Assembly: GCA_022385805.1 (NCBI GenBank)
Contig: MU277756.1
Span: 1-64,000 of the forward strand
DNA: 64,000 nt
Direction: 5' to 3'
From: Pilatotrama ljubarskyi
Lineage: Eukaryota > Basidiomycota > Agaricomycetes > Polyporales > Polyporaceae
This document shows, in pieces, positions 12,080-23,400 of this stretch. Under the pieces are notes generated by a model. It made no database searches. It saw only the letters and a program-made list of their open reading frames with translations, and was not told the DNA's origin. The stretch's first letter is position 1. Every line of letters begins with the position of its first letter. A program made the translations under genes and the position numbers.

Positions 12080-12310
12080 TCAAGTCCACAGAATACCTCA
12101 TGACGGGGAATTTTGGTGCATGGCGGGGAATTATGGGGTTTATGAAGGTCGGGTAACGACGGTGATTTACGTCGAAGGAGATGGCATCAGACGGAACGCG
12201 CGGGTACGAGGGGGAATGATGAGGAACGACGGGGCACATGCAGGATTCGCGCGCTTCGACGGGTTATGGCGGTGAAGCGCGGGGAACGACGGGGCATGAG
12301 CAAAGTCAAT
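12080..12310. repeat. Degenerate G-rich minisatellite-like repeat at the gap edge
   Basis: Directly right of the gap, short units built on GGGGAA and ACGACGGGGCA recur with variation (for example near 12105, 12124, 12207, 12221, 12280 and 12288). The units are imperfect and unevenly spaced. A G-rich tandem repeat of this kind is a plausible cause of the adjacent assembly gap. Confidence 0.5.
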
Positions 12311-13467
12311 AATTTAGTCCAATAACCACCGCGATAGAGGAGTACAACAGATCATGTCTGCGTTCATGTTGCGTTTGGCGCTACAGGGGTGCACCGCCGC
12401 AGGTTCTCCGCTGCACTCAGGAGTTGCCATCTGCTAGGAACGCCGAGTATGGAACACCACGCTCGAGGTGAACCTGAGCGTCGTAACTTTACGGCTTCGC
12501 TGACCGATGCCCTCAAAGCTTCAGCTCTGAAGTGATTACTCCGAGGCGCACGAGTGATAGCGAGGTTGCCCTCACAGAGCGACACTCGGCGATTCAGGCC
12601 TCAGGTACCGCCGCCCTCCTTGCCAAGGCTCGCCCAGAACTAGGTACACCTCAAGAAACCTGCCGGGGCCTGCGACCTTCGTGCACCGGTAATTAGCGCC
12701 CGGGCGCTAAAGGTAATGAACGGATCAAGGGGACCCTCCGCTCGACCAATCGGAGAACGCGTCTGACGAACGGAACGGAGGACGATCGATCGCCCGTCGG
12801 GGCAGTGAAGAGGCACTTTTGCCACACCTGAAATCCCGCAAAATTCAGGCGAGGGTATGAGCCTGTTCTTGAGTCGTTGGTGCCTTGGTCGGTGCGGTGA
12901 GTCGCCCTGCCCTGCCACGCCCAGGGACGGGTGGAGGAAGGTGCGGGTGGCAGTGAGTGAGTCCGCCGGATGTGGGGGAGGAGGTTCAGCCACAGCGCCA
13001 CGTGGCGGGAAAGAGCGGAATTGCCTTTTCGGTGTGTGCTCGCGGGAGATTTTGGACACCTTCAAACCTGGGCGATGACTTCGAGGGCGGCCGCGTTGTC
13101 GTTGGTACAGGTGGTGAACTCCACAACGACATGGGCGGGGCAATTTTTGCTCGGAAAATCGACGAAGGCGCGCCGCCGGCGCCGGCAACCGGCACCTCGC
13201 CGACGCATGCCCAAAAGTGGGGCGTCGGTGCTTGGCGTCGGGGGCGCGGCGACGATTTTGCGCTGTGAGTCCATTTTCGGCCTTCCGAAACGTTCAGCCA
13301 GAGCTGACCTGCCCCGCTCGCGGGTGGAGACTCCACGTTCGTCGGCAGGCACGCTCGTCGGAATGCCGACGGCGCAGCCCCGCATTTCTTTGTGGCACCC
13401 TCGAAAAAGCGAGTCGCCAAATCTTTGCGAGCTTTTCGCGAGTGCGTCACCGCTGGAGAGTCGAAGG
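12311..13467. other. GC-rich upstream region of LPMO 1
   Basis: About 1.15 kb with large overlapping frames on both strands, which is what GC-rich DNA produces by chance; none shows a motif. It must hold the upstream control region of the LPMO gene. GTGGGG hexamers near 12972 and 13217 fit the SYGGRG consensus of the carbon-catabolite repressor CreA/Mig1, but such short motifs are weak evidence. Confidence 0.4.
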
Positions 13468-13474
13468 TATAAAT
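13468..13474 (+). promoter_or_regulatory. TATA box of LPMO 1
   Basis: TATAAAT 227 bases before the start codon of the LPMO gene, followed by a pyrimidine-rich leader (CTCTCC, CCTTCCGG, CCCCC runs) typical of highly expressed fungal genes. Confidence 0.6.
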
Positions 13475-13694
13475 GCCGGGATGCGCAGGGCAGCGAACCC
13501 TCAGCGTTGCTTGTCGTCGCTTCCCCCACTCTCCCTCCCCTTCCGGCTTCCCCCCGTACGTTAGGCCTTTCAGCCCCCTTCGCTGCTGCTCTCCAGTAGA
13601 GTCTTGCCCACCGCCTCCTCCGTCGTCGCTCTCTCCGTCTGCTGGCACAGCCCCCGGCTCGTCACTTGTCTATCCGCTATCTTAATCTATCGAC

Positions 13695-14884
13695 ATGAAG
13701 GCCGCTACGACTTTCGTCCTCTCCCTCCTCGCTGTCGTCCCCTTCGTGTCGGCCCACGGCTATGTCAGCCAGGTCACCGTCGACGGCAAGACCTACAAGG
13801 GCAACACGCCCAACAGCAACAGCGGTAAGTATCCCTGAGCGTTCGGGGAGGCTTCTTTGTTTACTGATGCACTTCCTCCAGTGAAGTCGCCGATCCGTAT
13901 GATCAACGACGTCAGTCCCGTCAAGGGGGCTAGCAACAAATACCTCTCGTGCGGCCAGAACGCGCAGAAGGCGGCTACTGTGGCCACTGCCAAGCCGGGA
14001 AGCAAGGTCAGCTTCCAGTGGGTGAACGGGAACGGCGGCAACGTAAGTCTACCTATTACTATGTGGTCCCGTGAGTCAAGCAGAGTCTGACAGCGTTCTC
14101 TTTACAGTGGCCCCACAATGTCGGCCCTTTGCTCACGTACATGGCGTCGTGCGGTAGCGGTGGTTGCGCGAACTTCGACTCCTCGAACGCCAAGTGGTTC
14201 AAGATCGAGGAGGCCGGCAAGCAGAAGGACGGCACCTGGGCGCAGGCGAAGCTCATGCAGGGCCAGGCCGCGGAGGTCCAGCTCCCTTCGAACATCGCGC
14301 CGGGCGAGTACCTCATCCGCCACGAGATCATCGCGCTCCACACCGCGATGTCTTTGGGCGGCGCCGAATACTACCCGTCGTGCACGCAGCTGAAGGTCAC
14401 CGGCAGCGGCACGGGCAAGCCCAGCAAGACTGTGTCGCTCCCTGGCGCCTACAAGGACACCGACCCCGGCATCCTCGTTGACGTCTACGACCTCAAGGGC
14501 GCGTACGTCTTCCCCGGCCCTGCGCTGTCCAACCTCGTCGGCAAGACCGTCCTCGCCGCGAGCGGCAACGGCACCGCTGCCGCTTCGAGCAGCGCGTCGG
14601 CGACCGCGTCCTCCGCCACCACCAAGGCGTCCTCCGCTTCTACTAAGTCGTCTTCCGCCACCACTAAGGCCTCCGGCACCACCAAGGCTGCCTCCTCTAC
14701 CACTAAGGCTTCCTCCGCTACCGCGAAGGCCTCTTCCTCCGCCCGCGTATCAGCTTCCTCTGTTCGCACGTCCGCCTCTTCCACTGTCGCCGCCGCGCAG
14801 CCGGCCGCCTCCGACGATGAGTACGACTGCGAGGATGAGCAGCTCCCTAAGCGCTACAGCCGCGTCATGCGCGCCATCGTCTAA
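13695..14884 (+). CDS. AA9 lytic polysaccharide monooxygenase 1
   Basis: Three exons (13695-13824, 13882-14042, 14108-14884) give 355 aa. The signal peptide (20 aa, ending FVSA) is cut before His21, the N-terminal His of the copper brace (HGYVSQVTVDG). The second brace His is His100 in WPHNVGPLLTYMASCG. The second-sphere His175 lies in RHEIIALHTA and the axial Tyr in GGAEYYPSCTQL, with Glu where many AA9 enzymes have Gln. The family oxidatively cleaves cellulose or hemicellulose outside the cell. After about residue 245 comes a long Ser/Thr/Ala/Lys-rich tail without a cellulose-binding module, ending in an acidic patch with one Cys and the basic end KRYSRVMRAIV. A paralogue lies at 34305-35766. 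Confidence 0.95.
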
Positions 14885-15430
14885 GCGCTTCCACTCGTTC
14901 CTACCCCCACCACCTTCAGCCGTGCTTGCACGCGCCCACCTTCGCTTCACTTTCACGATTCGTCACGCACCTCCTGAGGATGGTGGAATGTATCCTTAGT
15001 CATCGCTCGCTCCCCTTTACCGCCGCCGCCCGGCCGCGGCGGGCGGACGTGGGCTCGACGCTCGCTCTCGCTCACGCTTTTTCTGTGAAAAGTATGCGCC
15101 CGCTGTAGCAATTAGCCGCCTAATGTATATAGAGTGTACAGTACGTTCAGACCCGGAGTCGGTCGCTGTACAATTTGGCTCAATGCAGTCGTGTCCGCGC
15201 TTGTCGCGTATCCTTGCTCTCACTCTGATGCCCGCCCTCGTTCTGCTGTCCTCTTCAACGCTTCGAGGTCCAGGCCGGTCTCGCTGGGTATCGTGAGTGA
15301 AGCTGCCGCGCTGTCCTCGTTGCTAGTCGAGAAAGACCATATAGTTGGCAAAACCCAAAGTCACGCCGTGCCTTGACAGGATGAGATCAGAGACGCCAGC
15401 AAGTACAACACCGGAGGCCAGAACATCCAC
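14885..15430. other. 3' flanks of LPMO 1 and F-box 2
   Basis: About 550 bases between two convergent genes; no coding signal. A short AT-rich piece (TATATAG near 15126) sits in the middle. Confidence 0.5.
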
Positions 15431-18181
15431 TCACTTGACACGGAAATGATCCGCGACGCTCCAGACATACGCGCTGTGCGGAAACGTGAGCCAGACGTCT
15501 TCGCGATCGGGACCAGCCAGGTCGCGGCAAATGCTGCAGCCACCATACTCCAGCTCTGGGTTGGCCAGCAACAGTGCACCGATCTCCTGCACGGTCTCCA
15601 CGGGAGGGGGATGGTATGCGAGTCTCTGGTCCGTCTGGTGATAGCGCAGTTTCCCAGGTGCATGGTCATCAGCCCACTGTCGGTAGAGGGGATTGGACTG
15701 CAATTCGGGACGGCGGGAGCTGTCGGGAATTGTGAGGCCGGCTATGTCAGGAATGCAAGCCGTGCATAGCAGATTGTTACGTACTTGGGATGACCCCAGA
15801 TTTCGTGGTGTAGTCTGTGTTCATCGGCACAATGAGATAACTGGCGAATCGGGTTAGAGAAGGTCCGAGTCGCATAGCCTAGTAGGCAGAGAAAGGACCG
15901 CGGAGAGCACCGACATACCAGCATTGCCCAGCCTCCAAGATTAGGCATATCACACGCACACTGGATTCTTCCCGCTCGCACCATTGCATCCATCTCAGCC
16001 AGAGGAATGTCATCCGGGAGCCTCAGGGCTCTGATGTTGAGAAGACTAGGTATGTACGGCACCATGGCGTGCAGCGCACCGGCATCGTGGATCATGCCTT
16101 CCTTCGCGTCCTCCTTGTGATCCCACATGACGTTCGGGAAGGCTTCGCAAAAGTGCCCGTGTATCTGAGGAAACGGCAACACGATCGTGTTCCCCGGCGA
16201 TTGCAGCCATTCCGCGTAGGTGAAGAGCGCCGCAGCGGTCTCGAGCAGCACTCTGCTCCTGGCTGGGACAGGAAGCGCCACGGTCGACTCTCGCAGTGTA
16301 CATGCGAATTGAGCCAGAGATGCTTCCAGCGATTCCACGAAAACCAGAGGAATGCGCTTGATGTAGGAGTTGATGCACGCGATCACTTGAGGCACTGTCT
16401 CGGCGAATTGCTCCTTGGTCGGAGGGTCGTCGCATCTACGTGCCAGATCCACGAGGCACGGGAAGAGGCAGACGTTGGCGTGGTTTGGCATGAGAGCACG
16501 CTGCATGTCGCTGATCTGCATGCCAGCGATCATCTCCTCAAACCAGAAGGTGATCTGGTCGGAGTTGTCGTTTATCTTTTGAATCGTTCGCATGAACTTG
16601 TTGTCCTTGAGGACTTCCCAGATGCGAGGAGAGGCGGTCTTCCAGACCTCTCTCCGAAGGATATCACGATCAGCTACTTTTCCCGTACGCTATGGAAGGC
16701 ATTCAAGATGCAGCATTACCTTCGTCTGTTATCAGCTGATCTAGGAAGTCGTCGTGAATGACACCTCGCTGGAGATCCTCTTCTGTAAAACCACGCGCCC
16801 TAAAATCCACGCTGTCGTAGATCCTGCACGCCACAAGTCAGCATAATTGTGCCGTTGCCGCAGCATGGAATCGTACTCTTCTCGCAAGGTTGGCACAGCG
16901 AGCTCAGAAGCTGCCGTATCCACTCGGCAAAGGGCGGCCAACTGCTCGGCGAACTGTACAGAAGATGGGGAGTGAACGGACTGGGGTTCAGATCGGCGTG
17001 CTTGCTCCTTGCTCATTGACACTCACCCTGTTCACTGTCTTGACGTACTCATTGCGCACACGCGCCATCAAACACCACGCCGCATCAGCCACGGGGTTCA
17101 TCAGACCCGCCATCGTTGCGCTATTCATCGCACGGAAGTATCCCGAGATGACCAGATAGGCTTCGGGCTTGTAGTAGTAATTCTTCGGCACCCCTCCGTC
17201 AGAGGGGAGGGCTAGAGTGGATCGAATGAATCGTGAGCGATACCCAGGCAACAGGCAGATCATGATAGGCTGACCTAGCGTATGGTAAGGCAAATATAGG
17301 TGCAATTTCAAGACAGAAGGAGCGTCCCTTTCTTCAGGTGGCGTGAGGAAGTCGAGACGAGCAACAAGTTCCTCTTCGCTGACGACGCTGGAAGCGACAT
17401 ATGAGATGTCCTCTGTTCCAGGCGTGAAACCTGACACTTACTTGTGTGGAAGGCAGGCGGTGCATAGCAACCAACCAAACTTGTATCCGTCTGAAAAGAA
17501 CGACTGCCCAGACATTCCACAGGCCTGATACCGGGTCACCCAAGCAATCATAGACGTCAGCGGCGCGGAGCATCGAAGCGCAAGAATTCGTCGCGAACGT
17601 GGCATTCTGGGCCGAACAAGATGGCAACGTAGCGGGGCTCGCTCAGGTGCTTCGGACATGGCGGAAGGCCGGGATTTCCCCTGAGCACTGCTTTCCAACC
17701 GTGGCGGTTGGACTTGGTCAACAGCGCCTTACGCACGCTGCGGCTCAGCCGCGAGAGCTGCAAAACATCCCGAAGGGATGGCAAGTACGGTGCTACCTGG
17801 GACCGACCGAATGGGGTATGAGTACGAGCGCAAAAGATCCTGAAGGATGTGGGGTCTGAACGCACCAGGATGAACACTGTTGCATGCCTCTCCGTGAGCT
17901 GGAAATCGGCGAAAGCTGCCCCAGATATTGGAGCTCCGAATTGTACCGGGCTGGTCACCTGGCGAATGCTCGGCATGGGAGATCGCGCTCTGCGGCCGAC
18001 GGCTAGAAGCGAAGATGTTCCACTTCATCAGTCGGGCTGCCGCGCAGTGTGGTAGGACAGAAGTCAGCCGCATATATGCACCGAGAAGTCGAAGGCAAGG
18101 CGTACCTCTGAACTTGCTGAGCTCCCGGAACGACATGTCCTTTGGCAAAGTCAGCTCAGGCGGTTGGTCGGAGACGGACAT
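15431..18181 (-). CDS. F-box protein 2 (LPPCP type)
   Basis: Multi-exon minus-strand gene starting MSVSDQPPELTLPKDMSFRE. The F-box region reads DVLQLSRLSRSVRKALLTKS and is followed by the hallmark GLPPCPKHLSEPRYVAILFG. A Cys pair motif comes next (CQACGMSGQSF...WLLCTACLPH). The long helical middle includes RLPDDIPLAEMDAMVRAGRI and then CACDMPNL, aligned with the same place in F-box 1. The last exon ends in GGCSICRDL and a stop at 15431. Probable SCF substrate adaptor; target unknown. Exon borders between 16600 and 17450 were read only roughly. Confidence 0.75.
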
Positions 18182-18854
18182 GTTGAGAATGGGAAGTAGC
18201 GGGAAAGGTCAGGGATCTGACTGGGAAATATCGCAGACTCGGAGGCGGAGGCGAATGTGAGGATGATGTCCTTCCGAGTCTAGCGCTCTCTTTATGAGTT
18301 AGAATATGCGGCATCGCAGAGGGCACAGGTGACGCAGGAGAGTCCTAACAGCGTGGGGAGACACGAGGCGGTCGCTCAGGGAAGGAGAAGGTCAAGAACG
18401 TGGGTCCATGTGTATTGCGATAGCACGGCGACGGGGTTAGAAGGCTTACGCTGGTTGTCATCGACCAGCTAGAGCGAACGTACCAGACACTCGACGAGAT
18501 GAGTGACGCACCTTCACGAGTCTCTCTTCCTGACGACGAAGTAATTGTCACTGGCGGGGGAATTGCACTCATCATGATAGGGACGAATCTGGAGTGGCGT
18601 GCGGGGAGATACGCTTCTGCGCCTCCTTATTGTCTTGGTCTTGAGGGATAGTCCGCGCCGTATAATCTGCAACTGATAGGCTCTGAAATACAATACGGAC
18701 AGCCTGCAGCTGGAGAGTTGTCAGATGGTGATGATGAGGACGTTCAAGCGCCAACAGCGCCCTGCCCCTTCAGTGCAGGGTCATCGCATCGGACGGCCGC
18801 CCATAGTTCCCACGAGACATCAGCCAGTAGTACCTCGCGCATTCGCCGCAGAGC
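18182..18854. other. Spacer between F-box 2 and F-box 3
   Basis: About 670 bases. In-frame sequence after the F-box 3 stop (18855) remains open to about 18750 on the minus strand, which may be decayed coding sequence. Otherwise it holds the F-box 2 promoter; no TATA box stands out. Confidence 0.4.
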
Positions 18855-20487
18855 TCAGCAGTAGTAGTCGACGTCCGCGCCCGTCATATACGCTCCAGAC
18901 GCAACCTGCTCCTCCCACAGCCTCATCTCCCGATTCAACTCTAAACCCGGCGTAAACACACGACCGGCGGCCCGCCCCCACACTGCAGCATGTGATCAGT
19001 CGAGTACTTTTTTACGAAGCCGCATTCACTACGACACCGGGCGGCGGCGGGGCTAAGAGATGGAGACGGACGTACCCTGCTCGGTGAGGGGCCTATACCG
19101 GCTGCCGGCGAGGACCTCGTCGTCGTACCCGGCCATGCGATGAAAGAAGTCTGCTGGGGTGTACCCATGGGGTTTGACGTACGCGAAGGTCCTACAGCAG
19201 GGGTATCAACGAGAGCCGCCATGCTCGAGCACTTTGCTCAGAAGATGAGCGGGACTTACTGCGCCCGGAACTTTTCAGCCTGGTACCAAGCGCACACCTC
19301 GGACGAGAGCTACGTCTCAACGCGTCAGGAACGACCTTGGGTCTGAGTCGAAAGCCCAGCAGACACTGTACTATTCCGGCAGGGCCACCGCCACACACTC
19401 ACCTGAAGCGCCTGTCCAACGAACTCCGTACGGCTCCGTAGAGCGAGGTCGAGGCCCTCCTCCGCAGCGGCGCCGCGCTCGAAGAGCCGGAGGAGCACCG
19501 GCAGGTACTCGGCCAGGAACGCGTCTACCTCGGGCTCGTAGTAGTACATCACCCTTTCCTCGTCGTCAGCTGGGTATGACATCAGGACTGCGGGGCGTAT
19601 GAGTAAATGATGCACACAAGGGGGTCGGGATTGCAAAGGATGGGCGTACGGGAAAAGCTATGCGGGAGCAGGTGCCGGACGCTCCATTGGCGGATGACGC
19701 GGTTGTAAAGGAGGCCGTGCGAGGCTAGCACTTGACCGAAGCGGCTTTCTACATGTTGTTCTTCGACGAGGCTGTTGGAAAGCGGGATCCCGTGAGCTCA
19801 AATTCAGGGTAGGATGAAGCGCGAGGATGAGAAGTGTGCGCACTTGCGTTCCTTGCAGGATTCACACAGACGCCAACCGAAAGCGATGGCGAGGACCGAG
19901 CCGGGCATGACGCCACATCCCTAGAGATTATATGTGAGACGCTTCATTGCGTCTGGGCAGGAGAAGGGACATTGACCATGCAGTCACGGGTGAACAGGAG
20001 CGCTGTGTAGTGCGGCAGGGTCATGTAAGGCGGGCAGGGCGGGAGGTCGATCATCCTTGATAGCGCAGCGGTCCAGATCGCTTGGCTGTTCCTCGACATC
20101 AACATCCGCCTGAGGCTCTTTTTGAGCCTTGCGAATGCGATGAGCTCCCTGGGGTGCAAATACCGGGAGACCTGCAGCAGCATTCGAGGTGAGAAGGCTC
20201 GATGGCGGTGGGACGGGTGTGGCAATGTACCTCTACGAGGACCTCGTCCGGCAGTGTCTGGCGAGGTCCTAGGAAACGACTGTCTTCGGATGTCAGTGTG
20301 CCTTCCCTCGAGAACCGCTCCGAAATCCCACAACCGCCGATGTGGGCAGATGGAGCCAGATATGGCGGACGTAGAGAAGCCTGGGCGTGCCAGCTGGCCA
20401 AATTCGCTAGTATACAGAGATGTTTGTTCAGTGTACTCGTAGCAGAGTAGCGGGCAGAAAAGAGTGCACACCTGCCAGATTAGACAT
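18855..20487 (-). CDS. F-box protein 3 (short, possibly truncated)
   Basis: Minus-strand multi-exon gene. Exon 1 is tiny (MSNLA, start 20487). Exon 2 ends LPDEVLVE, and exon 3 continues VSRYLHPRELIAFARLKKSL, together forming the F-box, then IDLPPCPPYMTLPHYTALLF. A Cys pair motif (CGVMPG...GWRLCESCKERK) and a region ending RYRPLTEQ follow. The last exon is ELNREMRLWEEQVASGAYMT to a TGA at 18855. F-box genes 1 and 2 continue for several hundred residues beyond the corresponding point, so this copy is short. Either a natural short form or a truncated paralogue. Confidence 0.62.
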
Positions 20488-23400
20488 CTCTTGCGCGTGG
20501 TCGTACGAAGGAATGTCGATGACGTTAGGCATGAGGCAGCAAGGGTGCAATAGCATGCAATGCGAAGGCGACCAGGCCTTCGACCGGGTCAGACTATCCG
20601 TTGTTCAGACCTTCCAGAGCCGACATCGTGTTCATCATATAGGAAGCGCACACAATGGACACACGTTGACCGCCTTGCAGACAAAAACTGGACTTGGCAA
20701 CAACCACGAATCCGAGAACTGAGCACGCATTTTGACGCGCGACTGCTCATGGCGACGTAACCACAGGTATCTCCTGCATGCTCGACGGATCTGCAGGAGA
20801 TGTCAGTCACTCCGCGAAACAATAGCCTTGGAAGAAGCAAGCATGTCCGTACCGTTAACAATACGGACACCGGATGCGCCAGCGAGGTCCGCTGGGTAAC
20901 CACGCGCAGCGGCGAGCAGATATGAAATTCAAAAACGCATCTCGCAGCAGGCCAAACAATGGAACTGGGACCTGTGTACTTATGTAACTTTCGTAGTCCA
21001 TGCCGAATGGGGAGGAAGAACCAATCGCCGATCTGGATGTGAGTACTTTCGCAGGTGGCGCACGGGCCAGGCACGGGCGGCAGATCCTCCCGCGAGCTTC
21101 AGCCACCTGAACAAGCAGCGACACACAATACCCACTCGATCACGTGCCCTCTCAAGTCGATGATTTTGACAGCGGTCCGAATCGCCTTCCTGAATAAGCC
21201 ACGCGGTAGCTGACCTCGCATCGTAGTTCCTTCCGAACTTCAACCGAGCTTCTGCTTAGGAAGCTTGACATCTTTTGCTTGGGCATGGACCGGGAGAAAA
21301 CGGAACGTGGTTCGACTTGCATGACGAACTTGTGTAATATTACACGAGCGTATCGACCAGTGAGTCACCGCTGAAGAAGTTTCCGCATCCGTTTCATTTA
21401 CCGTCAGCAGCACTTGGCAATATGGTACTGTTTTTTTCCGTGCTCTAACGGTTAGTTGGCCCATCCTTGGTGTCTTAAGAGCCGCTAAATCTCACAAGGA
21501 CGACCATGTCCTCAGGGTGTGAACTCCTTTCCTCCGAGTCACCCGATCTCGACCCGGTCACCTGCATATCCGACGACTGGTGACACAGACCTACGATGGG
21601 TGGGCTGTCCGAGCACTTGTGTTCCAGCAGGATACACTGCTGCAGTGTCATTCCTCGAATTCGCCAACGACGACGAGGGCAGCGGTGAGCCCATTCACCA
21701 CATGTCCATGTGGGCTCTTCCGACGCCGGAGAAGCCGTCGACTACCACGCGATGCTTTGTCAGAGGCATGGAAGCGCACCGCGTCGCGCCGTGCAACGAC
21801 AGCGCTGTGGAGCGACGAGCGAGGTCCGTATGGCACGTTTTCTGAGCCTCCGAGTGTTCGCGCTGTGCAGGACGTCATCGCTGACCTACCGCATAGCTTC
21901 CGAGACGTGCTGGGTGAGTTCCGCGACCTGCAGCCCGGTCATACATATAACAGCGGATCGTCCGCGAATCTTGGCCATCGTAAGTACCGTATCCCTCCCT
22001 GCTCCGTAGATACTCATCCCCCTTTTTCAAGGACCTTGCACTTAGGAGCACCCGAGGCGGTCCTCGCCTGGCTTGAGGCGACCCCGAGGCGCGCACCGCA
22101 CGACTCGCCGTCAGCCACGCCGGACGGGTCCCGCGCCGGCGCACGGCCCTCGAGGAATGGTTCGCGTATACGCTCGAGAACTACTCCTGCGACGACCACA
22201 CCTACTTCTGCAAGCAACCACCATAATCACGCGCTCTCGCCTAACCGGCACAGAGGGCGGGCAGATGCTTGCTTGCAAGTAACTCGGCGGAGGACGAGGG
22301 TAGGCCGTTGCGTGGGCTCGTCACTCGCAAGGGTCGCGATAGGGGCGGGGTTATAGAGAAACTGGTGAGCGCGATAGAAGTCTTTGCAAACGATCGAGAA
22401 GGGCGCTGAGGGAGGATTAGGGACTCCGGAGGAGTTGGCGGCGGACGCTGAGGCGCTCAGAGGCCCGAGTCAGAGCAAGAGCAAGCGCAGGTGGAAGTTG
22501 GAGAGGAAGGGAAAGTGCCATGAGTCCTGCCGCCGATGGAGGCCGTCGAGCCCTCGGAGGCGCTGTACGTACAGCGCGAGCAATCCGCATGGCGCCGGTG
22601 TTCCGGGGACTTTCCGCACAGCCATGGCCAGAGGCGCGAGGCGGATCCCGACGCGTCCATCAGGCTCCCTGAGAAGACGTCGAGCGCAGGCTGCGCCTAG
22701 CGCGGGGACTTTGCTTGCGCCGTGGCGCGCGGGATATGGACAGGAGCGCGTGCCTCGCGTCGGCAGGGATCGCGTCGAGGCGGAAAAGGAAGAAGGGGCC
22801 GATGCCGGGTGTTGCGGAGCTGCCGCTGGAGATGCTGTGGAAGTTATGCAGGCCGTTTCCGCGCGTGCGACGATCGCGCGCTACCCCCGCCCGCGTCGGC
22901 GTACTTGTCACGCGTAAAGCTTGTAAGTGCATTTCAGATGACCTGTTGCCGGTGTTCGAGAGTCGCTGTTCCCGATTCGGATGGGGGCTTTGTGGCACTC
23001 ACAGTCTGACACTCACTTGCAGGTGTATCACGCCTATGCACATGTCACATGGTATAAAGTTCTGAGCGCTCGTGAGTGAAGCCTGGACTGCATGAGCGCC
23101 TTTTTCGCCCCGGGCCCACGATCTAAGTCCGTTCGCTAACTGGCACGCCGTAGCAGAGAACTCCCGAAGCCTCGCCGATCCCAGGCACATCGGAACCGGC
23201 CTCACTGAAGCTACGCTGGACGAGCGCGCCGTCGAACATCGCAGTAAGCTCTCGTCCGACTGCAAGCGGATACGGTCACCCCTATTGGACGCGAGTGTCA
23301 TTCCCGGACGGATGCGGACGCTCGAGACCGGTCGAAGCGTATCTAGCGCTGTGTCTCGAAGGCGCTCCGCCCTGGGAGCCGCTGTGCGACGCAGCGGTCG

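Noticed and set aside
11336..12275. Open frames crossing the N run
   Set aside because: They are open only because Ns cannot encode stops.
12986..13648. Large minus-strand frame (220 codons) upstream of LPMO 1
   Set aside because: Several equally long frames exist on both strands in this GC-rich stretch; none shows domains, and a TATA box for the LPMO lies inside it.
20589..21243. Minus-strand frames with Cys pairs, first taken for a fourth F-box gene
   Set aside because: No F-box or LPPCP hallmark could be found and the frames do not join.
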